64,000 nt of DNA from Hyalangium gracile. Its GTDB lineage: Bacteria > Myxococcota > Myxococcia > Myxococcales > Myxococcaceae. Location: positions 248,001 to 312,000 of the forward strand of contig NZ_JAHXBG010000010.1 in assembly GCF_020103725.1 (NCBI RefSeq). Reading direction: 5' to 3'. Positions 53,494 through 61,434 of the stretch are shown one piece after another; the stretch's first letter is position 1; the number at the start of each line of letters is the position of its first letter. The notes below the pieces were generated by a model, which did no database searches, was not told the origin of the DNA, and saw nothing but the letters and a program-made list of their open reading frames with translations. The translations under genes and the position numbers were made by a program.

Positions 53494-55290
53494 TCATTCC
53501 TCGGGGATGATGATCCGGATGATGATGGCTTCCGAGTCGTTGGCGGTGAGGCGCGACTGGTGGCCAGGGCCACGGCCCGAAGTGGGTGAGTCATACTCCA
53601 CAGAGTAGCGGCGGTTGTTGTAGTCGAATTGCAGATCCGGCCGATTGATTCCCACGCGCTGGCCGTTCTTGAACGTCAGTTGCTGCTGGTTCACTCGAAT
53701 GTTCTCGGCGCCTAGCTCGTCCTGCAGGTACTTGATGTCCCTCTGGAGTTGCGCATTTTGCCTGGGGCTGGGGCTGATGGGACGGCCTGTGTCGAGTCGA
53801 TCTGGCACCTTCGGCTTGACAGTGATGTCCTGACGCAGACGCGGGCCTGCGGGCACCTGCGGCGTTGGGTTCTTGCCCGTGAGGGCTTGGACCAGTTCCG
53901 GAGAGGGCACCAGCGTGCCCGGCGCCGGTGGGGGCGGTGCTGGCGCAGGAGCGGACTCTGAAGCAGGTGCCACGGCTCTCGCCGGAGCGGGCGGAGCCTC
54001 CACCCTGCCAGGGCGCACCGGCCCCACCGGCTCCGGGACACCCCACCCGGGCACCGGCCGCGTGGCGGTCATCAACTTCCCAGCGGCCACTCCCACCGCC
54101 AGCGCCGTGAAGAACTCCTGGGCCGCGCCGAGCCGGGACACCTCCCGTGCGGTGAACATCTCCTGGCCACTGCCCATCTGCCAGCCGCGCTCCAGCGCGA
54201 AGTGCAGCGGGCTGACATCCCTGGCCAACCCATACAGCCCCAGCGAGAGCTGAAGGGTGGCTGGGTGCGTCCACACGTAGTGGTTGACGATGCGCCGTCG
54301 GTTCTCCCAGTGCGCATACCCCTCGGCGGCGGCGGCGCCTGTGCCCAGCCGCCGCTCCATGTCCTCAGTCTGCTCTGGGGTGAGGCGCCGTGGCGTCACC
54401 AGCGGCCACATGCGGAGGGGCTCGGGCACCGTCTGCGCGCTCAGGGCCTCGGCGTATTTGAGTTCCCACTCGGACAGCGGGTGGCTCCAGTGCTGGAGGT
54501 CCACCCCGGGGCCCGCCTTCCACCAGAGCGCGACGTCCCTGGGCAATCGCAAGAGCAGAATCTGCTGAATCACATCCCGCTCGCCGGAGGGCAGGTGTAC
54601 CCCCTCCGAAGGAGCGGGTGAGAGCCCCGCCGTCCTCACCTCTGCCGCGGACGAGGAGCCCGAGCCCTGCGGCTGGAAGGCGCCTCGTGGACTGTGGGCG
54701 GACTGCTGCGCCCATGGGTGCTGAGGCGAGGCGAGGGCAGGCGTGCGCGACGGTGCGCCGAAGCCGAAGAGGAGACCCACTCCGAGGGAGAGCACCCCTT
54801 CTCCTTGCGTAGGCCTGGAGGGAGGGAACGCGTACACGCCAGCAAGGCCCACCTCCAGGCCGATGCTCCCCCGGATGGCGTGCACCCCGACTTCGCCGCC
54901 AGCGCGCAGCCGGGGTGGCCACATGGGGCGGGGGGTGATGGCCACTCCACCGAGAGCCTTGAAGTACAGCGGCCCCTCGCCCGTGAGGCGCGCCATCGCG
55001 TCGGTGGACAGCTCCCACGCCCCGGCGGAAGTGGCCGGGGGCAGCAAGCTCAAGCGCGCCCCCACCCCCTGGCCTGCTTCCGACAGGCCCCACAGGCTCA
55101 TGCTGTACGAGGTGCGTGGCGCCCACGCTCTGCCCAGCGCGGTGCCCCGGGAAACCCCCGCCCCCACCACGGCCCGTATCTGGCTCCTCTCGTCAGAGGC
55201 CTGTGCCCCGGGCGCGGCCAAGACCGCCAACAGCAAGAAGCTGACAGCCGCATGGAACCGAGAGGACTGGCTCGCTCCCTGGCTCCTCAT
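53494..55290 (-). CDS. Secreted protein with C-terminal polymorphic-toxin-like domain
   Basis: 598 residues from the ATG at 55288-55290 (AAGGGG ribosome site), giving a Sec signal peptide (AAVSFLLLAVLAAPGAQA). The first 200 residues look barrel-like (GAGVSRGTALGRAW, LSLGVGLLFGFG). A helical middle region, then a Pro/Ala/Val-rich linker (about 415-470), leads to a C-terminal domain at about 507-598. This contains LQDELGAENIRV, RPDLQFDYNNRRYSVEYD, GRGPGHQSRLTANDSEA and IIIRIIIP. Conserved His, Arg, Asp and Glu near the C-terminus after a flexible linker is the usual layout of polymorphic toxins; a nuclease fold is a guess. The downstream gene may give immunity. Confidence 0.72.
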   Translation of the reverse strand: MRSQGASQSSRFHAAVSFLLLAVLAAPGAQASDERSQIRAVVGAGVSRGTALGRAWAPRTSYSMSLWGLSEAGQGVGARLSLLPPATSAGAWELSTDAMARLTGEGPLYFKALGGVAITPRPMWPPRLRAGGEVGVHAIRGSIGLEVGLAGVYAFPPSRPTQGEGVLSLGVGLLFGFGAPSRTPALASPQHPWAQQSAHSPRGAFQPQGSGSSSAAEVRTAGLSPAPSEGVHLPSGERDVIQQILLLRLPRDVALWWKAGPGVDLQHWSHPLSEWELKYAEALSAQTVPEPLRMWPLVTPRRLTPEQTEDMERRLGTGAAAAEGYAHWENRRRIVNHYVWTHPATLQLSLGLYGLARDVSPLHFALERGWQMGSGQEMFTAREVSRLGAAQEFFTALAVGVAAGKLMTATRPVPGWGVPEPVGPVRPGRVEAPPAPARAVAPASESAPAPAPPPPAPGTLVPSPELVQALTGKNPTPQVPAGPRLRQDITVKPKVPDRLDTGRPISPSPRQNAQLQRDIKYLQDELGAENIRVNQQQLTFKNGQRVGINRPDLQFDYNNRRYSVEYDSPTSGRGPGHQSRLTANDSEAIIIRIIIPEE

Positions 55291-55566
55291 CGGGCAACCC
55301 CTTCGAGGGTCGCTCCTCCGGCGCTGGCGCCGAGCAACCCGGGGAAGAGTGCCTCGGCCTTCCACAGAGGACGCCACAGGTTCATGTGCCACCCCTTTTG
55401 CGAGGAGGGGATCAGGTTAGAGGGCTGCCACAGGCAAGGGGAGGAGCCGCCGGGTGGCGCCCGTGCTTCACCTCCGGCGCCCCCTGTAGGGGGCGGCCTC
55501 GCGCCCGACGCTGACGCATGGACGCTCGCCACATCCCTCTCCCCTCCAGGTAGCGCCGCGCCGCTG

Positions 55567-55860
55567 CTACGGTCCTGCCTGCTGGGTCGCTCGCCACGCG
55601 CCCAAGTCGTTGCGCTCCAGAGCCCCGAGCCGGGAGCCAGCGCCGGTGGCTGTCGCCCGGGCGCGCTTCACCGCGTCGATCAGGCGCTGCCCGGCGCGCG
55701 CGACTGGGGCCGAGTTGGAGCTGTCGACTCTTCTTGAGCGCCCGCTCCTCGGGGGATTTGCCCAGCGGCTCCACCTCCTGCCGACGCACGGTGTCCACCG
55801 CCTCAAAGCAGCTGCCACGCTCTCTTCCCAGCGCTATGCTTGGGCTTCCCCCCTCCAACT
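55567..55860 (-). pseudogene. Possible frameshifted gene remnant
   Basis: On the minus strand one frame reads ERGSCFEAVDTVRRQEVEPL...KSPEERALKK (to about 55730). The neighbouring frame then continues VDSSNSAPVARAGQRLIDAVKRARA...RLGALERNDLGAW to a stop near 55567. Each part looks protein-like while its own frame degrades into Arg/Gly-rich noise outside it, suggesting a single-base shift near 55730. The parent family is not recognised. This could be chance in GC-rich DNA. Confidence 0.25.
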
Positions 55861-55922
55861 GTCTCCCGCTGTGGACTCCTCCGTCCTCCCTGCGAGACCG
55901 ACGATCCCTGCAGAAGAGCCAC

Positions 55923-55975
55923 TTTCGCGGCGGGCCGGCGTTCTGGGAAGCGCCTCATGCACAAAGCGAGCAACC
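55923..55975. repeat. 53-bp interspersed repeat, copy B
   Basis: This is the second copy of the element at 52498-52550, with four mismatches and the same orientation. It lies in the gene-poor region about 130 bases upstream of the Asp-box protein gene. The two copies bracket the toxin-like and candidate immunity genes. Confidence 0.8.
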
Positions 55976-56106
55976 AGGCAGTGGGCCTTCCATTCCCTGC
56001 GGCAAAAAGCCACATCGCTTCACCTGCGAGGTGGAGCGACCCTCGCGCCGCGAGCACGTCCGGGCGCTATCGTACGCGGCACGTTCACCGCCTGGAGCCC
56101 ACATCG

Positions 56107-57414
56107 ATGAAGACGCCCCCCTCTTCCTGCTGGAGGCTGCTGCTGGTGCTGCTCACGCTGCGCGCCCTCCCAGCGCTGGCCCACGCGGGCCTGCCCGAGA
56201 CGAGCAGCCTCAGCGCGCGCCGCGGCAGCCAGAGCGACTTCATCGCGGGCGCCTCGTTCGGCGCGGTCATCTCGAGGGACCAGGGGCAGAGCTGGCGGTG
56301 GCTGTGCCCCGAGGGCATGGGCATCGGCGCCTGGCGCCCGGAGAAGTACTTCTGGCTGACGGGCGGAGAGATCCTCGCCGCCACGGGCAGCGCGCTCATC
56401 CGCTCGAGCGACGGGGGCTGCACGTGGACCTCGCACCCGTTCTTCAAGGACACGTGGGTCACCAACCTCGCCGTGCACCCGACGAACGAGCGCCTCATGT
56501 ACGCCACCACGGGCCGGCCCTCCGTGGGCAACGGCATCTTCCGCTCGGACGACGGGGGACAGACGTGGACGCCCCTCACGGTGCTGCGCCCGGAGGTCCG
56601 CTACTCCGCCATCCGCATCTCGGCCTCCAACCCGCTGCGGCTCTACGTCTCCGCCCAGGATCCGGACGGGATGTTCCTCTTCCGCAGCGACGACGGGGGC
56701 CAGACGTGGGCCCGGCTGCCGCAGCCGCTGCCCCAGTTCCAGCGCCCGTATGATCTCATCCTCCTGCTGGTGAGCGATGCCTCGCCAGACGTCCTCTGGG
56801 CCCGCGTCTCGGCGCAGGGCTTCAGCTACCTGCTCGTGAGCACGGACGGTGGCGCCACGCTGACCCAGGCGATGGAGACGGCGGATGTCATCATCGGCGC
56901 GGAGGCCTCCGCGGACGGCCGCACCGTCTGGGTCGCCACCCCCGTCCACCTCTACCGAGGGCGGGATGGCGCGTTCGAGGAGCTGCCCCTGCCGAACGGC
57001 AACGCGTGCGCGCTGCGCGTGGGTGACACCCTCTATGGATGCGGCTCGAGCTGGGTGCACGACTGGGCCCTGGCGAGCAGCCGCGACGAGGGGACGACCT
57101 GGCAGCCCATCTTCGGCCTCACCGGCATCCAGGGCTCCCACGTCTGCCCGGCGGGGACGCCCGTCCAGCAGTTCTGCCCTCCGCGCTGGCCGCAGCTCGC
57201 GTCCATCCTCGGTGCGCCCGTGTACAACGAGACCGATGGCGGCGTGGAGCCACCGCCCGACGCGGGCGTCCAGGAAGAGCCCAACGAGCCGGAGCCTCCG
57301 CCCACCAAGAAGGGCGGCTGCAGCGCCACCACGGGCCTGATCCCCGCGGCCCTCCTGTTCCTCACCCTCACCCTCGGCCGTCGCTCCCGGCGAGCCCCCA
57401 ACCAGAGAGCCTGA
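56107..57414 (+). CDS. Asp-box (BNR/VPS10-like) beta-propeller protein with MYXO-CTERM tail
   Basis: 435 residues from the ATG at 56107, with GGAG nine bases upstream and a signal peptide (LLLVLLTLRALPALAHA). The propeller has repeated Asp-boxes: SRDQGQSW, SSDGGCTW, SDDGGQTW twice, STDGGATL and SRDEGTTW. After a Pro/Glu linker, the C-terminus reads KKGGCSATTG, a hydrophobic helix, and GRRSRR, the MYXO-CTERM pattern with its invariant Cys for outer-surface anchoring. Asp-box propellers occur in sialidases and photosystem assembly factors; no catalytic residues are evident. It is the first gene of a four-gene operon. Confidence 0.83.
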   Translation: MKTPPSSCWRLLLVLLTLRALPALAHAGLPETSSLSARRGSQSDFIAGASFGAVISRDQGQSWRWLCPEGMGIGAWRPEKYFWLTGGEILAATGSALIRSSDGGCTWTSHPFFKDTWVTNLAVHPTNERLMYATTGRPSVGNGIFRSDDGGQTWTPLTVLRPEVRYSAIRISASNPLRLYVSAQDPDGMFLFRSDDGGQTWARLPQPLPQFQRPYDLILLLVSDASPDVLWARVSAQGFSYLLVSTDGGATLTQAMETADVIIGAEASADGRTVWVATPVHLYRGRDGAFEELPLPNGNACALRVGDTLYGCGSSWVHDWALASSRDEGTTWQPIFGLTGIQGSHVCPAGTPVQQFCPPRWPQLASILGAPVYNETDGGVEPPPDAGVQEEPNEPEPPPTKKGGCSATTGLIPAALLFLTLTLGRRSRRAPNQRA

Positions 57415-57419
57415 ACATC

Positions 57420-58049
57420 ATGACGACACGACGCATCCTCGGGACTGTCTGCGCCTCCGCGCTGCTGCTGCTCACCTCCGCCTGCGACGGCAACGAGGAG
57501 GAGCCGACGAAGTGCGGCGAGCCCCTCTATGGAGGCTCCGCCACGGACGAGGCGTGGATGACGATGGTGGACGCGCAGAAGAAGCCGATGGACGCCTCGC
57601 GCGCCGTGACGCTGATGACGCCCTCGGAGGGAGAGACCCTCACCGCCAACGCGGCCCCGCCCCTCATCTCGTGGACGTCGCCGCTGCGCGCCTCGCTGGA
57701 GCGTCACCAGCCGGGTCGCCTCGCCCGGGCGTTCCCCCGACGCTCTCCCGGCCCGCTGGCCTGGCTGGGGGAGCTGCTCGTCCCCACGGCCGAGGCGCAC
57801 CTGCCGCCCTACACCGGTGACATCTATCTGGTGCAGGTGACGGTGCCGGGCCGCGAGTGTCCCCTCGAGGTGCTCACCTCGGAGCTGTCGTGGCAGATGG
57901 ACGCCGCGTCGTGGAGCACCATCGCCGGAGCGAACGGCCAGGAGCTCTCCATCCAGGTGACGAGCGCCTACCTCCAGGAGAACCGCCTCAAGGAGGGGCC
58001 CTTCCGGATGGCGACGCCGCGCACGTTCCGCCGGGCGGCCACGCCATGA
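57420..58049 (+). CDS. Lipoprotein of unknown function in the cytochrome operon
   Basis: 209 residues. The lipobox LLTSAC places the acylated Cys at residue 22. The mature part has an Ig- or fibronectin-like feel: VTLMTPSEGETLTANAAPPLISWTSPL, then YTGDIYLVQVTVPG, LTSELSWQMDAASWSTI and a closing GPFRMATPRTF. Its stop overlaps the next start (ATGA). Family unknown. It probably sits at the envelope with the other exported products of this operon. Confidence 0.78.
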   Translation: MTTRRILGTVCASALLLLTSACDGNEEEPTKCGEPLYGGSATDEAWMTMVDAQKKPMDASRAVTLMTPSEGETLTANAAPPLISWTSPLRASLERHQPGRLARAFPRRSPGPLAWLGELLVPTAEAHLPPYTGDIYLVQVTVPGRECPLEVLTSELSWQMDAASWSTIAGANGQELSIQVTSAYLQENRLKEGPFRMATPRTFRRAATP

Positions 58050-59296
58050 TGCGCTCCGGACTGCTGCTGGCGGCGCTCGCGCCCCTGGCCCTGGTCGCAT
58101 GCGGGGAGAAGGACACCACCGGCCCGCTGAAGGTGCCCGAGCTGGAGTACGGCACCGAGCAGCCGTGGCCCGCTCCCCCGGCGCTGCCGCCCGTCGGCCC
58201 CGCCGGGCGGGTCATCATCACCAACAACATGGATGACACCCTGAGCCTGCTGGACCTGGACACCCTGGGCTCGGCGGACTGGAAGGAGCTCGCGCGCGTG
58301 CCGGTGGGGCTCAACCCCGTGGAGCTGGAGGGGCCCCACCACGCGGTGGTCTCTCCGAACGGGGACTTCTATTACGTGGGCATCTCCAACTACGTGCCCG
58401 GCGCGGGCTCGGGGCCCCACGGCACGCACGGCGCGGGCACGGCGGACGGCTACTGCCTCAAGATGGATGCCTCCACCCACACGCTCCTCGGCTCGGTGCG
58501 CGTGGACGCGAACCCGGGCGATGTCATCCTCAGCCAGGACGGACGCACGCTGTTCCAGACGCACTTCGATCTGCTGAAGATCGCCGAGGTCGCCAAGCGC
58601 AACGGGCCCGAGCGCGAGATGGACTCGCGCATGGCCATCCTCGACGCGCAGACGATGACGCGAAAGGCGATGGTGTCCGTGTGCCCCGCGCCTCACGCGG
58701 TGCGCCTGTCCCCGGACGAGCGCCGCGCGTACATCGCCTGCTGGTCCGATGAGGTGGCCATCGTGGACCTGACGCAGCCGACCTACCCGGTGTCGCGCGT
58801 GAAGGTGGCCCCCAACGCCGGGACGGCCGTCTCCCCCCGACACGAGCCCTACGCGCTCACCGTGTCCCCCACGGGCGCGGTGTGGGTCAGCTCGCTGTCG
58901 AGCCGCTCCGTGCAGTACCTGGACCCGGTGACGCTCACCATGAATCCCGACCGCACGGTGCGCCTGGACGGCTCGCCGATGTTCGGCGCCTTCACCGCCG
59001 ACGGCCGCACCCTCTACATGCCGTACCAGGGCGTCGAGTCCATCGCCGTCATCGACCCCGAGCTGGCCAGCCCCTCCTATATACCGCCCGAGATTCCCCT
59101 GGCGCCCAGCGGCTGCCTCAACATCCACCAGGTGATGCTGACGCCGGACGAGCGGCACGGGCTCGTCGTCTGCGAGGGCGACCACGTGGGCCCCGGCACG
59201 TTCCACGTCGTGGACCTGGCCGAGCGCAAGGTGGTGAAGACGGTCCAGGTGGGCATCTTCCCGGACTCGGTGGCCCTGCTCCGGAGGCAGCCATGA
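58046..59296 (+). CDS. YVTN/NHL-type beta-propeller lipoprotein
   Basis: 416 residues. The signal ends in lipobox LALVAC (Cys19). The rest is a seven-bladed-type propeller with YVTN-like repeats: VIITNNMDDTLSLLDLDTLG, HAVVSPNGDFYYVGI, HAVRLSPDERRAYIACWSDEVAIVDL, FGAFTADGRTLYMPYQG and VMLTPDERHGLVVCEGD. Such propellers often accompany c-type cytochromes and methylamine-dehydrogenase-like systems. It is coupled by ATGA overlaps at both ends, so it is made in step with the dihaem cytochrome. Confidence 0.87.
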   Translation: MMRSGLLLAALAPLALVACGEKDTTGPLKVPELEYGTEQPWPAPPALPPVGPAGRVIITNNMDDTLSLLDLDTLGSADWKELARVPVGLNPVELEGPHHAVVSPNGDFYYVGISNYVPGAGSGPHGTHGAGTADGYCLKMDASTHTLLGSVRVDANPGDVILSQDGRTLFQTHFDLLKIAEVAKRNGPEREMDSRMAILDAQTMTRKAMVSVCPAPHAVRLSPDERRAYIACWSDEVAIVDLTQPTYPVSRVKVAPNAGTAVSPRHEPYALTVSPTGAVWVSSLSSRSVQYLDPVTLTMNPDRTVRLDGSPMFGAFTADGRTLYMPYQGVESIAVIDPELASPSYIPPEIPLAPSGCLNIHQVMLTPDERHGLVVCEGDHVGPGTFHVVDLAERKVVKTVQVGIFPDSVALLRRQP

Positions 59297-59991
59297 GGTG
59301 GGGACTGCTGGCGGCCGGCCTGCTCGCGGTGGGCTGTGGCGGGCCCACCACCGCGGCGGACTTCGGTGAGGAGCTGTTCCAGGACGCGCGGCTGTCCGAG
59401 AGCGAGTTCAACAGCTTCTCGTGCGCGACGTGCCACGGCACCAGCGCCACGCCGGAGCCCGGACACGTCCGCGCGGGCTACTCGCTCTACAACTCGGCCT
59501 TCCGCCCGAGCTGGTGGGGCGGCTACGAGACGAACCTGCTGAGCGCGGTGAACTTCTGCTACGTGAACTTCATGCGGGGCGTGTCGCCGCTGACGCCGGA
59601 GGACCCGAAGTCTCGTGCCCTGTACGAGTACCTCGTGAGCATCAGCCCGGACACGGAGGCCCCCGCCCTTCCCTTCACCGTGGTGAAGAACATCGAGGAC
59701 GTGCCGCGAGGGAACGCCAGCCGCGGCGCCGAGGTGTACCGCACCGCCTGCCAGACGTGCCACGGCGAGACGCACACCGGAAAGGGGCGCCTCACCGAGC
59801 TCGCCTCCATCCTGCCGGAGGTGGTGGAGGACTACGACGCGCTCTTCCCGGGAGTGCCGCACCAGCTCGTCGTCATCGAGAAGGTGCGCCACGGCCAGTT
59901 CTTCGGCGTCGGCGGCAGCATGCCGCCCTACAGCCGGGAGGCCCTCTCGGATGAGGACCTGGGCGCGCTGCTGGCGTTCCTGGGGCTCTGA
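59293..59991 (+). CDS. Dihaem c-type cytochrome lipoprotein
   Basis: 232 residues. The lipobox LLAVGC gives Cys15. There are two haem-binding motifs, CATCH at 44-48 and CQTCH at 153-157. Each sits in a small cytochrome c domain; the second has a likely axial Met in GGSMPPYS and ends in DEDLGALLAFLGL. The start has GGAGG five bases upstream and overlaps the propeller stop. It is an envelope electron carrier; its donor and acceptor are unknown. It is the last gene of the operon. Confidence 0.9.
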   Translation: MRWGLLAAGLLAVGCGGPTTAADFGEELFQDARLSESEFNSFSCATCHGTSATPEPGHVRAGYSLYNSAFRPSWWGGYETNLLSAVNFCYVNFMRGVSPLTPEDPKSRALYEYLVSISPDTEAPALPFTVVKNIEDVPRGNASRGAEVYRTACQTCHGETHTGKGRLTELASILPEVVEDYDALFPGVPHQLVVIEKVRHGQFFGVGGSMPPYSREALSDEDLGALLAFLGL

Positions 59992-60062
59992 GCGTCTGGC
60001 CGTGGACTCCCTGCCCTCCAGGGGGCTGGGAAGCGTCCGCGAGTGGACTTAGTTTCACGTCC

Positions 60063-60875
60063 ATGAGCCTGCAGCCGCCCGAGCAGCTCGCGCTCTTCGA
60101 CGTGCCGGGGGCCTCACGCCCTGGGCCCGAGCGTGCTCGCTCGCCCAGGCCCCAGGCACCCGCGCCCTCCTCGGGCGAGCAGCTGACCCTCCCCGCCCGC
60201 ATCGACACCCTGCCCCGGGCCGCCGAGCTGGCCCACCGGCTGTCCGCGCTGCTGAAGCTCCCGGTCCACCTCACCCTCACCGACAACCGGGCCACGCTGG
60301 TCAGCTTCCGCCGCCACCCCGACGCGCTGCGCCTGCGCGTCCATCACCTCTTCCTCGACGCGCCGGACGCCGTGGTGAGGGCCATCGCCACCTTTATAGG
60401 GCAGGGAGATGCGCGGGCCCGGGCCACGCTGGAGGAGTACACCCGAACGCAGCAGACGCGGGTGCGGCGCACGCGGCGGCCCGGCGCTCCCCTCAAGGCG
60501 CGCGGCCAGTGCTTCGAGCTGCGCTCCATCTTCGAGCGCCTCAACGCCACGCACTTCCAGGGCCAGCTCCAGGCGGACATCGGCTGGGCGCGGCGCCCGG
60601 GCCGCAAGCAGCGGAAGACGATCCGCCTGGCCATCTACGACGAGCGGCTGCGGGAGATCCGCGTCCACCCCGCGCTGGATCAGCCCCACGTGCCGGCCTT
60701 CGTCGTGGACGCCGTCGTCTTCCACGCGATGCTGCACCAGCTCTTCCCGGAGGAGCCCGGGAGCTGTCCCTCCTCGCACTCGGCGCGCTTCCTCGAGCGC
60801 GAGCGGGCCTTCCCGCTGCTCGATGCGGCCCTGCGGTGGCAGCACGAGCACCTGCGCTCCCTGCTGCGCGGGTAG
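60063..60875 (+). CDS. SprT-like metallopeptidase-fold protein lacking the catalytic Glu
   Basis: 270 residues. After a disordered Pro-rich start, the C-terminal 130 residues follow the SprT-like fold: FERLNATHFQGQLQADIGW, IRVHPALDQPHVPAFVVDAVVFHAMLHQLF and SSHSARFLERERAFP. The zinc ligands His221, His225 and a later His are present. The Glu of HExxH is Ala222 (HAMLH), so peptidase activity is unlikely. A DNA- or protein-binding role may remain. Upstream there is no strong ribosome site. It is not coupled to the cytochrome operon (71-bp gap). Confidence 0.78.
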   Translation: MSLQPPEQLALFDVPGASRPGPERARSPRPQAPAPSSGEQLTLPARIDTLPRAAELAHRLSALLKLPVHLTLTDNRATLVSFRRHPDALRLRVHHLFLDAPDAVVRAIATFIGQGDARARATLEEYTRTQQTRVRRTRRPGAPLKARGQCFELRSIFERLNATHFQGQLQADIGWARRPGRKQRKTIRLAIYDERLREIRVHPALDQPHVPAFVVDAVVFHAMLHQLFPEEPGSCPSSHSARFLERERAFPLLDAALRWQHEHLRSLLRG

Positions 60876-60999
60876 AGCCTCCCCGGCCTTCGCCACGGAT
60901 CAGCCCGGCCTTCCCGGTGGGTGAGGAAACCCGGGACAAGGATGGACTCCACGCCACAATCCGACGCATCCTGTTGGCGTCGGGGGAGGAGCACGCTGC

Positions 61000-61419
61000 A
61001 TGCTTCGGGCAATGCGTTACTTCGGCGTGGACGAGGCGAATCGGCTCATTCCCCTGCTGAACGGCGTCTTCGAGCGCGTCCGCCCCTGGGTGGAGAACGT
61101 GCAGCGGCTCGCCGGAGAGCTGGATGCGCTCCGGAGCCGGGGCACGCGGGACGCGCACACCGAGCAGCTCCGGGAGGAGCACGACGGGCTGGTCGAGAAG
61201 ATCCGCGCGGAGCTGCAGCAGCTCGAGGAGATGGGCATCGAGGTGAAGGCCGCCAACGGGCTGGTGGACTTCCACGCGCAGCTCAGCGGGCGCACGGTGT
61301 ACCTGTGCTGGCGCTACGGGGAGAAGTCGGTGTCCCACTGGCACGAGCTGGACGCGGGCTTCGCGGGGCGCCGGGCCATCGATGATCCGGACGCCTTCAC
61401 CCCCACCTACCTGAGCTGA
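61000..61419 (+). CDS. DUF2203 family protein
   Basis: 139 residues from the ATG at 61000, with GGGGAGGAG eight bases upstream. The pattern RYFGVDEANRLIPLL, a long central helix (VERVRPWVENVQRL to LEEMGIEVKAANGLVDF) and the end VYLCWRYGEKSVSHWHELDAGFAGRR is typical of DUF2203, a small cytoplasmic family of unknown function found in many soil bacteria. It converges with the coiled-coil gene 15 bases away. Confidence 0.88.
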   Translation: MLRAMRYFGVDEANRLIPLLNGVFERVRPWVENVQRLAGELDALRSRGTRDAHTEQLREEHDGLVEKIRAELQQLEEMGIEVKAANGLVDFHAQLSGRTVYLCWRYGEKSVSHWHELDAGFAGRRAIDDPDAFTPTYLS

Positions 61420-61434
61420 GGCCGGGGCACCCGC

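Larger units (their letters stand above)
55291..56106. other. 816-bp gene-poor region between divergent genes
   Basis: No convincing intact gene is found. It must hold the promoters of the toxin-like gene (left, minus) and the Asp-box operon (right, plus). It contains copy B of the 53-bp repeat and a possible frameshifted gene remnant on the minus strand. No transposase, inverted repeats or tRNA were recognised. Confidence 0.6.

Noticed and set aside
55412-55858. A 148-codon minus-strand frame taken as an intact gene
   Set aside because: Only its first third looks protein-like; the rest is Arg/Gly/Pro noise. At best it is part of a frameshifted remnant.
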